Below, in pieces: positions 18,052-27,487 of a stretch of DNA of 64,000 bases. The stretch is from Shimia ponticola. Lineage in GTDB: Bacteria; Pseudomonadota; Alphaproteobacteria; Rhodobacterales; Rhodobacteraceae. The position numbers and the translations under genes were made by a program. Positions within the stretch are counted from its first letter, which is position 1. Every line of letters starts with the position of its first letter. The stretch spans positions 248,001 through 312,000 of the forward strand of contig NZ_VCDK01000002.1 of NCBI RefSeq assembly GCF_007995215.1, read 5' to 3'. A model generated the notes under the pieces. That model had not been told where the DNA came from, searched no databases, and saw nothing but the letters and a program-made list of their open reading frames with translations.

Positions 18052-19008
18052 ATGGCTGAGTATTCGACAGACGACAATACCGCCGAGGCCACACACAAGA
18101 TGACCCGCGCCGAGCGGCGTCAGGCACGGCGAATGCGCCGGTTTGACAACCCATGGAACAATCCCAAGCTGTTCTGGGGCGCTGGCCTGCTGCTTGGTAT
18201 CATTGCTCTTGGCATCCTTGGGCGGTTGTTCTGGGACCTTGAACTGGTGTTCACCGGGTCAGGCATGCTGAAATTGCCACCCATCGGGTTCGAGAACCTG
18301 CGCGGGCAAGAGGGTACACTCGCCAATCCTTTGGGAACTGACGGTGCGGGCAGGGACATCTTGGCGTTGATCATAATTGGCGCGCCGAATTCTCTGTTTG
18401 TGGGTCTCCTTGCATCGCTCATCGGGATGAGCGCGGGGATCATGCTGGGCTTTACTGCCGGATTTGTGGGCGGGCGAACGGATGACGTAATCCGCGTTTT
18501 GTCGGACGTCATGATCACCATCCCGCCGCTTTTGATCCTTGTCGTGTTTCAGGCGTCGTTCGGGGATGTATCACTTACGATGATGGCGCTGCTGATCGCC
18601 GGATTCGTCTGGCAATCGCCGACACGCCTGATCCGGGCGCAGGTGCTTTCGATGCGGGAAAGCGGATACGTGCAGATGGCACGGCTCTCCGGGGCCTCGA
18701 CATTCCACATCATGTTCAAAGAGATGCTGCCAAACCTTGTGCCGTACCTCTTTGGGTCCTTTATCGCGAATGTGACGACGTCGATTGTGACTGCCGTGGG
18801 GCTTGAGGTGCTGGGGCTGGGGCCGCAGCGGATCCCGACCCTGGGCCGCACGATCTATGAGGCGATCAATGCGGGGGCGCTGATCCAGAACCTTTGGTGG
18901 TGGTGGGGCATTCCGACGATCCTGCTGGCGGTGATGTTCATAGGACTGTTGTTGATCAATCTGGGTTTGGACGAAGTGTCGAACCCAAGGCTGAGGAAAC
19001 TTTCGTGA
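18052..19008 (+). CDS. ABC transporter permease (DppC/OppC type)
   Basis: 318-residue permease with a charged cytoplasmic N-terminus (residues 1-40, many Arg), then a first membrane segment, a periplasmic stretch containing LANPLGTDGAGRDILALI, which is the DppC hallmark, and five further segments. The ATPase-docking loop reads ESGYVQMARLSGASTFHIMFKEMLPN in two adjoining pieces. It starts three bases after the DppB-like gene. Confidence 0.93.
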   Translation: MAEYSTDDNTAEATHKMTRAERRQARRMRRFDNPWNNPKLFWGAGLLLGIIALGILGRLFWDLELVFTGSGMLKLPPIGFENLRGQEGTLANPLGTDGAGRDILALIIIGAPNSLFVGLLASLIGMSAGIMLGFTAGFVGGRTDDVIRVLSDVMITIPPLLILVVFQASFGDVSLTMMALLIAGFVWQSPTRLIRAQVLSMRESGYVQMARLSGASTFHIMFKEMLPNLVPYLFGSFIANVTTSIVTAVGLEVLGLGPQRIPTLGRTIYEAINAGALIQNLWWWWGIPTILLAVMFIGLLLINLGLDEVSNPRLRKLS

Positions 19009-19042
19009 AGGTCGCGACGCAGTCGCTTGCCAGTGCGAGGCA

Positions 19043-19063
19043 GGGTCTTTCGAAGAAAGGCCC
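19043..19063 (+). other. intercistronic hairpin before the ATPase gene
   Basis: A 9-bp stem, GGGTCTTTC with GAAAGGCCC (one wobble), closes a three-base loop in the 109-base gap between the second permease and the ATPase gene. No T run follows. It may tune ATPase expression. Confidence 0.4.
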
Positions 19064-19117
19064 GTCCGCACTCCGTTGCCGTTTCTGTTCTGCTCTTACC
19101 CCGAGGAGAGGCATCCA

Positions 19118-20848
19118 ATGACCGATAAACCCGTCCTGACTCTCAAGGACCTGTCCATAGAATTTCCAACCCCGAAGGGCGTTGTGGAGGCGGTAAAGGC
19201 CCTCGACCTCACCATCAACCCCGGTGTCCGTGTCGGATTCATTGGTGAAAGCGGATCGGGTAAGACGACGACGGCACTTGCCGTTATGCGCATGCTGGCC
19301 AATCCGGGCCGTATCGCGGGCGGTGAGATCATGTTGGGCGATACCGACATGCGCGCGCTGGATGAAGAGGGCATTCGCAAGGCCCGTCTGTCGCGTGTGG
19401 CCTATATCCCCCAGGGGGCTATGAACTCACTCAATCCCGTCATGCGCATCGAAGATCAGCTTTGGGATGCGATCACTGCGCACGAAGGCACCACTGATCC
19501 GGCAGAGCTTAAGCGCCGCAGCGATGAGGCACTGAGCAGTGTGGGATTGCCGGATCACGTTGGGCGTCTTTACCCTCACGAATTGTCTGGCGGGATGAAA
19601 CAACGGGTGTGTATCGCGCTTGGCGTGATCCTGACCCCGGAACTGATTATCGCAGATGAACCGACCAGCGCACTCGACGTGGTCACCCAACGGCAGGTCA
19701 TGCACACCCTGCAGGAGGTCCAGAAAAAGATCGGATCAGGCCTGATCCTGATCGGCCATGACATGGGGCTGATGGCGCAATCGGTAGACGAACTCGCGGT
19801 TCTCAAGAACGGCGTCTTGGTTGAACACGGCACCGTAAAGCAGATCATCGAGGCTCCGAAACACCCCTATACACAAGACCTGATCTCATCCGTTCCGCTT
19901 GTCGGCGGGGACAGTTTCCTGGACCCGTCCGGCAAGACACCGAGCAACCGCGCAGGGGCCGAGCCTCTGATGGAATTTCGCGACGTGACCAAGCGATACG
20001 GACAGGTCACCGCAGTCCATCCGATGTCTTTCCAACTGGATGGCGAGGTGCCCAAGATCATCTCAATCGTGGGGCAGTCGGGGTCAGGTAAGTCGACGAT
20101 GGGCAGCCTCATGCTGGGCTTTAACCCGCCTACAGAAGGTCAGGTCCTGTTCGAAGGACAGGACATTTCCAAGATGTCCGCCGCGCAAAGCCTTGAGTTT
20201 CGCAAGAACGTTCAGGCGGTTTTTCAGGACCCCTATGGCTGCTTCAACCCGTTTTACCGGGTCGATCACGCGCTGAAGTTTCCGTTTAAACAATTTGGCC
20301 TAGCCAAGTCCGAGGCCCATACGCAGCAAGCGATGGAGGAAGCCTGCGATGCCGTGGGGCTTGATCCTTCGTTGATCCTGCGCCGCTATCCGCACCAATT
20401 GTCAGGCGGGCAACGCCAGCGTCTTATCGTGGCGCGCGCGCTGATGTTGTCGCCCAAGCTTCTGATCGCGGATGAGCCCGTGTCGATGGTGGACGCGTCG
20501 CTGCGCGCGACGATCCTGAAAAACATCTACGACCTGAAGGATCGGTATGGGATCAGCATCCTCTACATCACTCATGACCTCGCCACCGCGTATCACGTCA
20601 GCGACTACGTCATGGTCCTCTACCATGGCCGCGTTGTCGAAGCTGGCCCGCCAAAAGAGGTGATCGGCGATCCACATCACCCTTACACGCGGCTCTTGAT
20701 CGACTCGATCCCTTGGCCTGATCTCAATCGCGATTGGGGCACACCGGAAGAGGCCGATCGGGCCATTCACATGCTCGATACCGGACAGGTCGGCACAGAA
20801 AGCATCTTTCGCGGCGATGTGCCGGGGTTCAGCCTAAAGGTGGCCTAG
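19118..20848 (+). CDS. ABC transporter ATP-binding protein, two fused ATPase domains (DppD-DppF type)
   Basis: 576-residue fusion of two ATPase domains for the importer. Domain 1 has GESGSGKTTT near residue 40 and the signature LSGGMKQRVCIA; domain 2 has GQSGSGKSTM near residue 325 and LSGGQRQRLIVA. Walker B reads LIIADEPTSALD in the first and LLIADEPVSMVD in the second, so both sites look active. The C-terminal PHHPYTRLL type of ending is typical of oligopeptide/glycoside importers. ATG 19118 follows GAGGAGAG. The mannosidase gene starts three bases after the stop. Confidence 0.93.
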   Translation: MTDKPVLTLKDLSIEFPTPKGVVEAVKALDLTINPGVRVGFIGESGSGKTTTALAVMRMLANPGRIAGGEIMLGDTDMRALDEEGIRKARLSRVAYIPQGAMNSLNPVMRIEDQLWDAITAHEGTTDPAELKRRSDEALSSVGLPDHVGRLYPHELSGGMKQRVCIALGVILTPELIIADEPTSALDVVTQRQVMHTLQEVQKKIGSGLILIGHDMGLMAQSVDELAVLKNGVLVEHGTVKQIIEAPKHPYTQDLISSVPLVGGDSFLDPSGKTPSNRAGAEPLMEFRDVTKRYGQVTAVHPMSFQLDGEVPKIISIVGQSGSGKSTMGSLMLGFNPPTEGQVLFEGQDISKMSAAQSLEFRKNVQAVFQDPYGCFNPFYRVDHALKFPFKQFGLAKSEAHTQQAMEEACDAVGLDPSLILRRYPHQLSGGQRQRLIVARALMLSPKLLIADEPVSMVDASLRATILKNIYDLKDRYGISILYITHDLATAYHVSDYVMVLYHGRVVEAGPPKEVIGDPHHPYTRLLIDSIPWPDLNRDWGTPEEADRAIHMLDTGQVGTESIFRGDVPGFSLKVA

Positions 20849-20851
20849 GCA

Positions 20852-23800
20852 ATGTCGCACGCCCGCCGGTTTACGGCTGAAAAGATTGGCAAACGGATCG
20901 ACATGATCCGCAAATATGTGCGGGTGGACCGCCGCCCGTTTGCCCCGTTTTCTATGCAAACCTTGCCAGATGCTGCGGCTGATCCTGATCCATCCGCGCC
21001 TGCGACCGAAGTGCCGTGGAATACCTACTGGGCCGGACAGAACACGCATTTTGTGCTGCGGACGACCTTCACGGTGCCTGAGGCATGGCAAAACCCGGCC
21101 CTGCATCTGCCGATGGGTGTGGCCGGTGATATTTTCACCCACCCGGAGTCGCTGGTTCACATCGATGGTCAAGCCATCGGTTCTGCAGACAGGTATCACC
21201 ATACCATCCCGCTGGATCGCGCGTTGGCCGATGGCAAACCCCATGACCTGATGTTGCAGGGTTGGACCGGGCTCGCCGGCTGGCCGCCGGACCCGAGCGA
21301 TCCGGCCCAACTCTTTATGAATGAGTGCGCGGTGGTCGAGATCGACCGCGTGCTGGAAAGCTTTATCACGCTGGCTGAGGTCGCGCTTGATGTGGCGCAG
21401 CAACTGGCTGAAGGACGACCCGAAAAGCATCGGCTGCTGAATGCGCTGGACCGGGCGTTCCTGACGCTCGACACGCGGGATCTGGGGCATGACGATTTTC
21501 GTGCGTCCATGAAGGATGCCTTGCGGTCTGTCCGTATCGGTATCTCGGAGGCGGGCGTCCCGATGGACATTACGCTGCACGGGATTGGCCATGCGCATAT
21601 GGATGTGGCCTACCTTTGGCCCATCAGCCAGATCAGACGTAAGAACGCGCGCACCTACTCAAACGTGCTGCGCCTCATGGATCAGTTCCCGGAATACCGC
21701 TTTAGCCACTCCCAGCCGCAGCTGTATGAATGGACCGAAGAAGACTATCCAGAGATGTTCGAGGAAATCCGAACCCGCGTGAAAGAGGGGCGCTGGGAAG
21801 TCCTTGGTGGCATGTGGGTCGAACCGGACACCAACATGCCAGGGGCCGAAGCGCTGGTGCGCCAAATCCTGTTGTCCCGCCAATACGCGCTCAAGGTCTT
21901 TGGTCAGGCAGAGACACCCGTCCTGTGGTTGCCCGACACGTTCGGCTTTGCTGCGAGCCTGCCGCAGTTGATGAAACAGGCAGGCCTGAAATGGTTTGTC
22001 ACGAATAAGCTGAACTGGAACCAGACCAACCAAATCCCATCCTCCTCGACATGGTGGGAGGGCATCGACGGATCGCGGGTACTGGCGCAGTTCCTGACCA
22101 CCCCTCGCGAGGTTCAGCACCTGCCGTTTCCGACGAATTACAAATCTGACCTGAGCGCCTATGAGGTGATCGGCACATGGGAACGCAACACCGCGAAGGC
22201 CCATGTCGAGGACCTGATGATCGCCTACGGCTATGGTGACGGCGGCGGCGGCCCGACCGAGGAACTGATCCGCAAAGCACGCGTTTATTCGGCTATGCCC
22301 GGCGCGCCGCGCCTCCGGCCGTCTTCGGTGCGCGAGTTCTTTGAAGCGATTGACGAGAAAAAGGATCGGCTGCCGGTCTGGCAGGGGGAGCTCTACCTCG
22401 AAGGGCATCGAGGCGTTCTGACATCTCAGGCATGGATCAAGCACGCCAATCGAACTGCAGAGTGTCTTTTGCACGATGCTGAATTTCTTTTAGCACTTGC
22501 GGGCCTGTCCGGGCAGGACCTGAGACCTGCATGGAAAATGCTCTGTACCAACCAGTTCCACGATATCCTGACCGGCACCTCAATCACCGAAGTGTTCGAT
22601 GATGCGCGCAAGGATTTCGCACAGATCACGTGGGACGCTACGGCTGCCATGGATCGTGCGATTGCGACGCTTGAACCACAGCTGACCGAAGGTGCGGATG
22701 TTGTGCTGGTCGACGCGTCGCCATTGCCCGCGCCACGACTGGTCCTCATTGATCAGGTGCCGGACGGGTATCTCGACATGGACACTGGTGAGGCGCTGCC
22801 TGTGCAGACCGTAGAAGACGGCACGCTGGTTGAATTGCCAGAGCGTGTGGTGGGCTACAGCGTGAGCTGCCTCAGGGCGGTCCTGCTACCAGGACCTGAC
22901 CCTCTGGACGCGGTCACGGCCACGCCCGGGCCGGATTACGTTGTTCTCGAAAACGGCATGTTGTGCGTTCAGGTTCAGGCGGATGGTACGCTGGCCAGCG
23001 TCTATGACAAACGCTCCAACCGCGAGGTCATCGAGAAAGGCGCTCGCGGCAACATCCTGCAGGCCTTTGAGGATCGACCCATCTCATGGGATGCGTGGGA
23101 CATTGATCCATTCTTTGAAGATAGGGGAGAGGTGATCGGAGGCGTAACCCGGTTTGAAATCACCGAAAGCGGTCCACTTCGGGCGTGCATCGTCATAGAG
23201 CGTCAGTGGCGCTCAAGCACGATTTGCCAAAGGATCAGCTTGACCAGACGGTCACGTCGCATCGATTTCAAAACCGAAATCGACTGGCATGATCACCATT
23301 TCCTTGTGAAGGCCGCATTCCCCGTTGCGATGCGTGCGACGCGTGCGACGTATAACATTCAGTGGGGCCACATTGATCGCCCGACACACCGCAACACCAG
23401 TTGGGACGCGGCTCGGTTTGAGGTTTGCGCGCAGAAATGGGCGCATCTGGGCGAAGCAGATTACGGCGTGGCGCTACTGAATGACGGCAAATACGGGCAT
23501 GACGTGAAGGATAACGTCATGCGGCTATCCTTGCTGCGTTCACCAACATCGCCTGATCCAGTGTCCGATCAGGGCAAACACAGTTTTGTATATGCTCTCA
23601 TGCCCCATCCCGGCGATTGGCGGGATCATGTCCCGGCTGAGGCTTATGCGCTGAACCATCCCGTCCGCCGGTTTGCTGTGAGCAAGGCACAGGGGCAGGG
23701 GATTGAGCCTTTGGTCACCTTCGCCAACGCAAACGTCATGTTGGAAACGGTGAAGCCGTCAGAAGACGGAAACGGCACAATTCTGCGCCTGTATGAGGCG

Positions 23801-23965
23801 CATCGTATGCGCGGTCCGGTCAAGCTGCGGTTCCGCGAGGATATCACTTGGGTAGGTGTGTCGTCTCTTCTGGAGGATCGGTTCGATCCGGTTGAAATGG
23901 ATGATCACTGCATCACGATTGATCTTGCCCCGTTCGAGATTGTGACCTTGCGCATCGGCTCCTGA
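20852..23965 (+). CDS. alpha-mannosidase (glycoside hydrolase family 38)
   Basis: 1037-residue GH38 enzyme. The zinc ligands appear as H-x-D in HAHMDVAYLW (His249, Asp251), the expected catalytic nucleophile is Asp362 in LPDTFGF, and the distal histidine is His570 in NQFHDILTG. An N-terminal beta domain (about 1-235), the catalytic barrel (about 240-520), a helical bundle and a C-terminal beta-sandwich (from about 680) follow the usual order. There is no signal peptide, so hydrolysis takes place in the cytoplasm on imported substrate. It lies three bases from the ABC ATPase gene, which ties the transporter to a mannose-containing ligand. Confidence 0.92.
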   Translation: MSHARRFTAEKIGKRIDMIRKYVRVDRRPFAPFSMQTLPDAAADPDPSAPATEVPWNTYWAGQNTHFVLRTTFTVPEAWQNPALHLPMGVAGDIFTHPESLVHIDGQAIGSADRYHHTIPLDRALADGKPHDLMLQGWTGLAGWPPDPSDPAQLFMNECAVVEIDRVLESFITLAEVALDVAQQLAEGRPEKHRLLNALDRAFLTLDTRDLGHDDFRASMKDALRSVRIGISEAGVPMDITLHGIGHAHMDVAYLWPISQIRRKNARTYSNVLRLMDQFPEYRFSHSQPQLYEWTEEDYPEMFEEIRTRVKEGRWEVLGGMWVEPDTNMPGAEALVRQILLSRQYALKVFGQAETPVLWLPDTFGFAASLPQLMKQAGLKWFVTNKLNWNQTNQIPSSSTWWEGIDGSRVLAQFLTTPREVQHLPFPTNYKSDLSAYEVIGTWERNTAKAHVEDLMIAYGYGDGGGGPTEELIRKARVYSAMPGAPRLRPSSVREFFEAIDEKKDRLPVWQGELYLEGHRGVLTSQAWIKHANRTAECLLHDAEFLLALAGLSGQDLRPAWKMLCTNQFHDILTGTSITEVFDDARKDFAQITWDATAAMDRAIATLEPQLTEGADVVLVDASPLPAPRLVLIDQVPDGYLDMDTGEALPVQTVEDGTLVELPERVVGYSVSCLRAVLLPGPDPLDAVTATPGPDYVVLENGMLCVQVQADGTLASVYDKRSNREVIEKGARGNILQAFEDRPISWDAWDIDPFFEDRGEVIGGVTRFEITESGPLRACIVIERQWRSSTICQRISLTRRSRRIDFKTEIDWHDHHFLVKAAFPVAMRATRATYNIQWGHIDRPTHRNTSWDAARFEVCAQKWAHLGEADYGVALLNDGKYGHDVKDNVMRLSLLRSPTSPDPVSDQGKHSFVYALMPHPGDWRDHVPAEAYALNHPVRRFAVSKAQGQGIEPLVTFANANVMLETVKPSEDGNGTILRLYEAHRMRGPVKLRFREDITWVGVSSLLEDRFDPVEMDDHCITIDLAPFEIVTLRIGS

Positions 23966-24009
23966 CATTTTGGGTCGCGCGGCCGCAGCCGCTCGGCTAG
24001 GTCATTGAA

Positions 24010-25008
24010 ATGTTGACCTTGCCGTTGCCGATGTTTGTTGCTCTTTTGCTGGGGTTTCTTGTCGTGAGCCATTTGTGGGCAAGGGACAGGTCTGGATTGT
24101 TTCTCGCCCTCATCGCTGTTTGCGCATTGCAGGCGCTGCTCATCAGTCTCGCGCAACACTATGGCGTCGATTTTGCCCGCCTATTGCAGCCTGTGGTTGC
24201 TGTTGTGATCCCGCCTCTGGCGTGGATGACGTTTCAATCCGTGGCGCAGGGTGCGTTTGACCCGAGGCGCGCTGCGGTGCACGCCCTGCTTCCGGTCGGA
24301 ATCGCCGTGTGTCTGGTCTTCCTGCCTATGGCTGTCGACGTTTTGCTGCTCATTGCGTTTCTCGGGTATGGGATCGCCATTCTGATGGCACTGCATGGAC
24401 AGGGAAATCTGTCGGGCGCACGCCTGCAATCCGGTCCGCTGCCACGGCAACTTTGGCGCGGCGTCGGCGCGCTGCTGATCTTGTCTGCGCTGTCGGACGT
24501 GCTGATTGCTGGCGTCATGATAATGGGTCAACCAGCTCTGCGTCCGATCATCATCAGTATCTTCACATCCTTTACGCTGCTTGGTGTCGGCCTTCTGAGC
24601 CTGTCGCGCGATGCAGAAGGTCCTGCGCAAGCATTCGAAAAGACCGCCAATAATGCTGAGCCGGCCAAAGCCACCGTTGCGCAAACCGAGCTGATCGCCC
24701 GGCTCGACGCGTTAATGCAAAACGAACAGTTGTATCTCGACCCTGACCTTACCCTTGCCCGTCTCGCGCGGCGGCTGCACGTCCCGGTCAAATCCCTATC
24801 TTCCGCGATCAACAAAGCTAGCGGCCAAAACGTATCGCGATATGTCAACGACTACCGCATCCGCGCTGCCTGCGCCGAATTGGATCGGGGAGAACCCGTC
24901 ACGCAAGCCATGCTTGCCAGTGGCTTCAACACAAAGTCCAACTTCAATCGCGAGTTCACACGCGTAACCGGAAAAACGCCGAGCCAGTACGTAAATTCAA
25001 CGGCTTAG
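24010..25008 (+). CDS. membrane-bound AraC-type regulator
   Basis: 332-residue protein with about seven hydrophobic helices in residues 5-200, followed by a single AraC-like DNA-binding domain (about 225-330, with LTLARLARRLHVPVKSLSSAINKASGQ and FNTKSNFNREFTRVTGKTPSQY). This plan, an integral membrane sensor fused to an AraC domain, is known from several bacteria but poorly studied. It follows the mannosidase by 44 bases on the same strand, so it may report an extracytoplasmic or membrane-derived signal to the cluster or to a distant target. Confidence 0.8.
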   Translation: MLTLPLPMFVALLLGFLVVSHLWARDRSGLFLALIAVCALQALLISLAQHYGVDFARLLQPVVAVVIPPLAWMTFQSVAQGAFDPRRAAVHALLPVGIAVCLVFLPMAVDVLLLIAFLGYGIAILMALHGQGNLSGARLQSGPLPRQLWRGVGALLILSALSDVLIAGVMIMGQPALRPIIISIFTSFTLLGVGLLSLSRDAEGPAQAFEKTANNAEPAKATVAQTELIARLDALMQNEQLYLDPDLTLARLARRLHVPVKSLSSAINKASGQNVSRYVNDYRIRAACAELDRGEPVTQAMLASGFNTKSNFNREFTRVTGKTPSQYVNSTA

Positions 25009-25085
25009 GAGGTCAGCTTCTTGTTGATAAGGAAGTGTATGCCAATCTCTAAACACAATCTGACGCAACAGATATTAGGGAAGAT

Positions 25086-25160
25086 TGGCTCCGGCGGTAG
25101 GGATCGAACCTACGACCAATTGATTAACAGTCAACTGCTCTACCGCTGAGCTACGCCGGA
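25086..25160 (-). tRNA. tRNA-Asn (GUU)
   Basis: The minus strand folds as a complete cloverleaf of 72 bases plus encoded CCA (25086-25088). The acceptor is TCCGGCG with CGCCGGA, the D-stem GCTC/GAGC, the anticodon arm GTTGA-CTGTTAA-TCAAT with anticodon GTT, and the T-arm GTAGG-TTCGATC-CCTAC. Confidence 0.97.
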
Positions 25161-25223
25161 ACACGTTGCGCGGCTATAGCAACGCGTTTTGGAGGCGGCA
25201 AGTGGGTTTTCGCGGAAAACTGG

Positions 25224-26114
25224 CTATCGCAGCGTAAATTTTTCGTCCGGACCAAACGGGCCTTCGCACTTGACCATGTTGCGCGCCGTGAGGTCGATCA
25301 AATGGGCCAGAACATTGCGCTGTGCGGCGGGCCAAAGGTGCTTTGGAACCTGCGCATAGATGTGTTCTGTCAAAGCCGATGGCGTCGCCGGTCCGTCGCG
25401 CAGGGCGCTCAAGACTTCGGCCTCGCGCGTTGTGCGGTGGGTTATCAGGTCAGCGAGCCTTTGGCTCGGATCAGTGATTGCCTGACCGTGGGCGGCGTAG
25501 AGCGTTTCAAGACCCGCGTCCGCCAGCTTGCGGCACGACGCGAGAAAGTCAGACACGTCACCATCAGGCGGCGATACTAAGGTTGTCGCCCAAGCCATGA
25601 CCAAATCGCCGGTAAAGGCGGTGCGCCCCCACTGATATGCCATGTGGTTGCCGTAGTGGCCCGGCGTATGTAGGGCGGTCAGGAGTTGCCCGTCATGCGC
25701 GAGTGTCTGCCCGTCAACCAAGGTTATGTCCGGCACAAACCTGTGGTCTCGACCTTCACCTCCACCGAGGTCGGCACGTTCGCCCAAATCCTGCATTACG
25801 TCTGATCGGCCAGTCCCATCTGCACCGTAGGCGTAGATTGGGGCGTCGACCCGATCGGCCAACACCCGGGCATTGGGGGAGTGGTCCAGATGGCTGTGCG
25901 TGACCAGCACCTTGGTCACCCGGGCGCCATCGGGCACAGCCGCGAGTATGTGCTCAAGGTGGTCGGGATCATCCGGACCGGGGTCAATCACCGCGATGTC
26001 GTTTTGCCCCACCAAAAAGGTATTCGTGCCAGGGCCGGTCAAAGGGGACGGGTTGTTGCACTGCAGGCAGAGCACGTCAGAGCTTAGACGGATGAGGGGC
26101 GATGTGTTGCTCAT
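25224..26114 (-). CDS. MBL-fold metallo-hydrolase (glyoxalase II / LACTB2-like)
   Basis: 296-residue metallo-beta-lactamase-fold hydrolase. The complete metal motif THSHLDHSPN is followed by HTPGHYGNHMAY and FTGDLVMAW, and a C-terminal winged-helix-like domain (about 215-296) resembles LACTB2-type nucleases and thioesterases. ATG 26114 (MSNTSPLIRL) gives the conserved N-terminus but has no clear ribosome site. An in-frame ATG at 26168 would overlap the divergent kinase start by two bases and is less likely. Substrate unknown. Confidence 0.83.
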   Translation of the reverse strand: MSNTSPLIRLSSDVLCLQCNNPSPLTGPGTNTFLVGQNDIAVIDPGPDDPDHLEHILAAVPDGARVTKVLVTHSHLDHSPNARVLADRVDAPIYAYGADGTGRSDVMQDLGERADLGGGEGRDHRFVPDITLVDGQTLAHDGQLLTALHTPGHYGNHMAYQWGRTAFTGDLVMAWATTLVSPPDGDVSDFLASCRKLADAGLETLYAAHGQAITDPSQRLADLITHRTTREAEVLSALRDGPATPSALTEHIYAQVPKHLWPAAQRNVLAHLIDLTARNMVKCEGPFGPDEKFTLR

Positions 26115-26166
26115 GGGAGGGTTTCTGGGGTTTTCCTTTGGCGCAGCACACCGATAGTGTCGCGTC

Positions 26167-27468
26167 ATGATGTTTCGCTGGCTCAAGAACTACATGCCGC
26201 GGGGGCTGTACTGGCGTGCGGCCTTGATCCTGCTTTTGCCGTTTCTTGCGCTTCAGATCATTGTGTCAGTGGTGTTTATCCAACGCCACTTCGAAGATGT
26301 CACGCGCCAGATGACCGAAAATCAGATGGTCGTGATCGAGCATGTGCTGGACGTGATCGATGATGAAGGGTTGGAAATCGCCCAATTCACCGCGGGCGAT
26401 CCGCTGAATATCGACGTGGCGCGCGCAGCGGATGCGCCAAGCGTGGATCGCAAGCTTTGGTACGACATTTCTGGCATCACGATCATCAATCGCCTGCGGC
26501 GTGCGTTTGACGTTCAGGCGATTGATCTGACGACAAACCGTCGTGTCATTCTGTACTTGAACGATCGCGGCCAGGATTTCCGCGTTGAATTCCCCCGTCG
26601 CACGGTGTCGGCCCGTAACCCGCATCAACTCTTGGTTTTGATGGTGTTAACGGGTCTTTTCATGTCGCTGATATCCTTTGCATTTCTTCGCAATCAGTTG
26701 AGGCCGATCAAACGTCTTGCACGTGCTTCGGAGGCGTTTGGACGCGGTCGCGTAGAAGACTATTCGCCTTCTGGCGCGGTCGAGGTGCGCGCTGCCGGCA
26801 ATGCTTTCTTGGACATGCGCAACCGGATTGAACGTCAGATTGAACAACGCACCTTGCTGCTTTCTGGGGTCAGCCATGACCTGCGGACGCCGCTCACTCG
26901 GTTGCAATTGGGGCTGGCGATGATGCCCGATGACGCCGAGGTCAAAGACCTGCGAAGTGACGTGGATGACATGCGGCAGATGATCGATGCGTTTCTGGAA
27001 TTCGCGCGGGAAGGGGCCGAGGATGAACCGGTTCCAACGGATGTGATCGACTTGGTCAACGACGCCGTTGACATGTGCGAGACGTCTGACAACCCGGTGA
27101 CGCGTATCATTCCAGATACATCTGTCTCTGTGGCCGTTCGGCCAACAGCCATCAAGCGGGCCGTTGGCAACCTGGTGAGTAACGGCCTGAAATATGGGAC
27201 GAATGTCCGCGTGAGCATCATTATCCACGGGCGGTCTGTCGTCATTCGGATCGAGGATGACGGCCCAGGCATTCCGGCATCCGACCGTGCCGCGGCCGTG
27301 CGCCCCTTCACCCGCCTCGATGCAGCGCGCAATCAAAACCAAGGTGGCTCGGTCGGCTTGGGTCTTGCTATTGTGACGGATATTGCTCGCCAACACGGCG
27401 GCTCGTTAAGCCTGTCAAAAAGCAGCGACCTTGGCGGTTTGCGTGCCGATCTTGTGTTGGCGCGATAA
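26167..27468 (+). CDS. EnvZ-like sensor histidine kinase
   Basis: 433-residue kinase with membrane segments near residues 18-38 and 155-175 flanking a periplasmic sensor. A HAMP domain (about 176-228), a dimerisation domain with SHDLRTPLTR (phospho-acceptor His237) and an ATPase domain (NLVSNGLKYG, DDGPGIP, GSVGLGLAIV) follow. The order and length fit EnvZ-type osmosensors. No response regulator gene adjoins it: a hydrolase gene diverges upstream and a tRNA gene lies downstream, so its partner must be encoded elsewhere. Confidence 0.9.
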   Translation: MMFRWLKNYMPRGLYWRAALILLLPFLALQIIVSVVFIQRHFEDVTRQMTENQMVVIEHVLDVIDDEGLEIAQFTAGDPLNIDVARAADAPSVDRKLWYDISGITIINRLRRAFDVQAIDLTTNRRVILYLNDRGQDFRVEFPRRTVSARNPHQLLVLMVLTGLFMSLISFAFLRNQLRPIKRLARASEAFGRGRVEDYSPSGAVEVRAAGNAFLDMRNRIERQIEQRTLLLSGVSHDLRTPLTRLQLGLAMMPDDAEVKDLRSDVDDMRQMIDAFLEFAREGAEDEPVPTDVIDLVNDAVDMCETSDNPVTRIIPDTSVSVAVRPTAIKRAVGNLVSNGLKYGTNVRVSIIIHGRSVVIRIEDDGPGIPASDRAAAVRPFTRLDAARNQNQGGSVGLGLAIVTDIARQHGGSLSLSKSSDLGGLRADLVLAR

Positions 27469-27487
27469 AGGGCAGGGCGTGGAAGTG

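Noticed and set aside
20834-21598. Minus-strand frame of 254 codons opposite the mannosidase N-terminus
   Set aside because: Antisense to a well-supported GH38 gene, basic and unlike any family known to me.
26115-26186. Longer N-terminus for the MBL hydrolase gene
   Set aside because: The extra 24 residues are basic and non-conserved in style, and would run into the divergent kinase gene.
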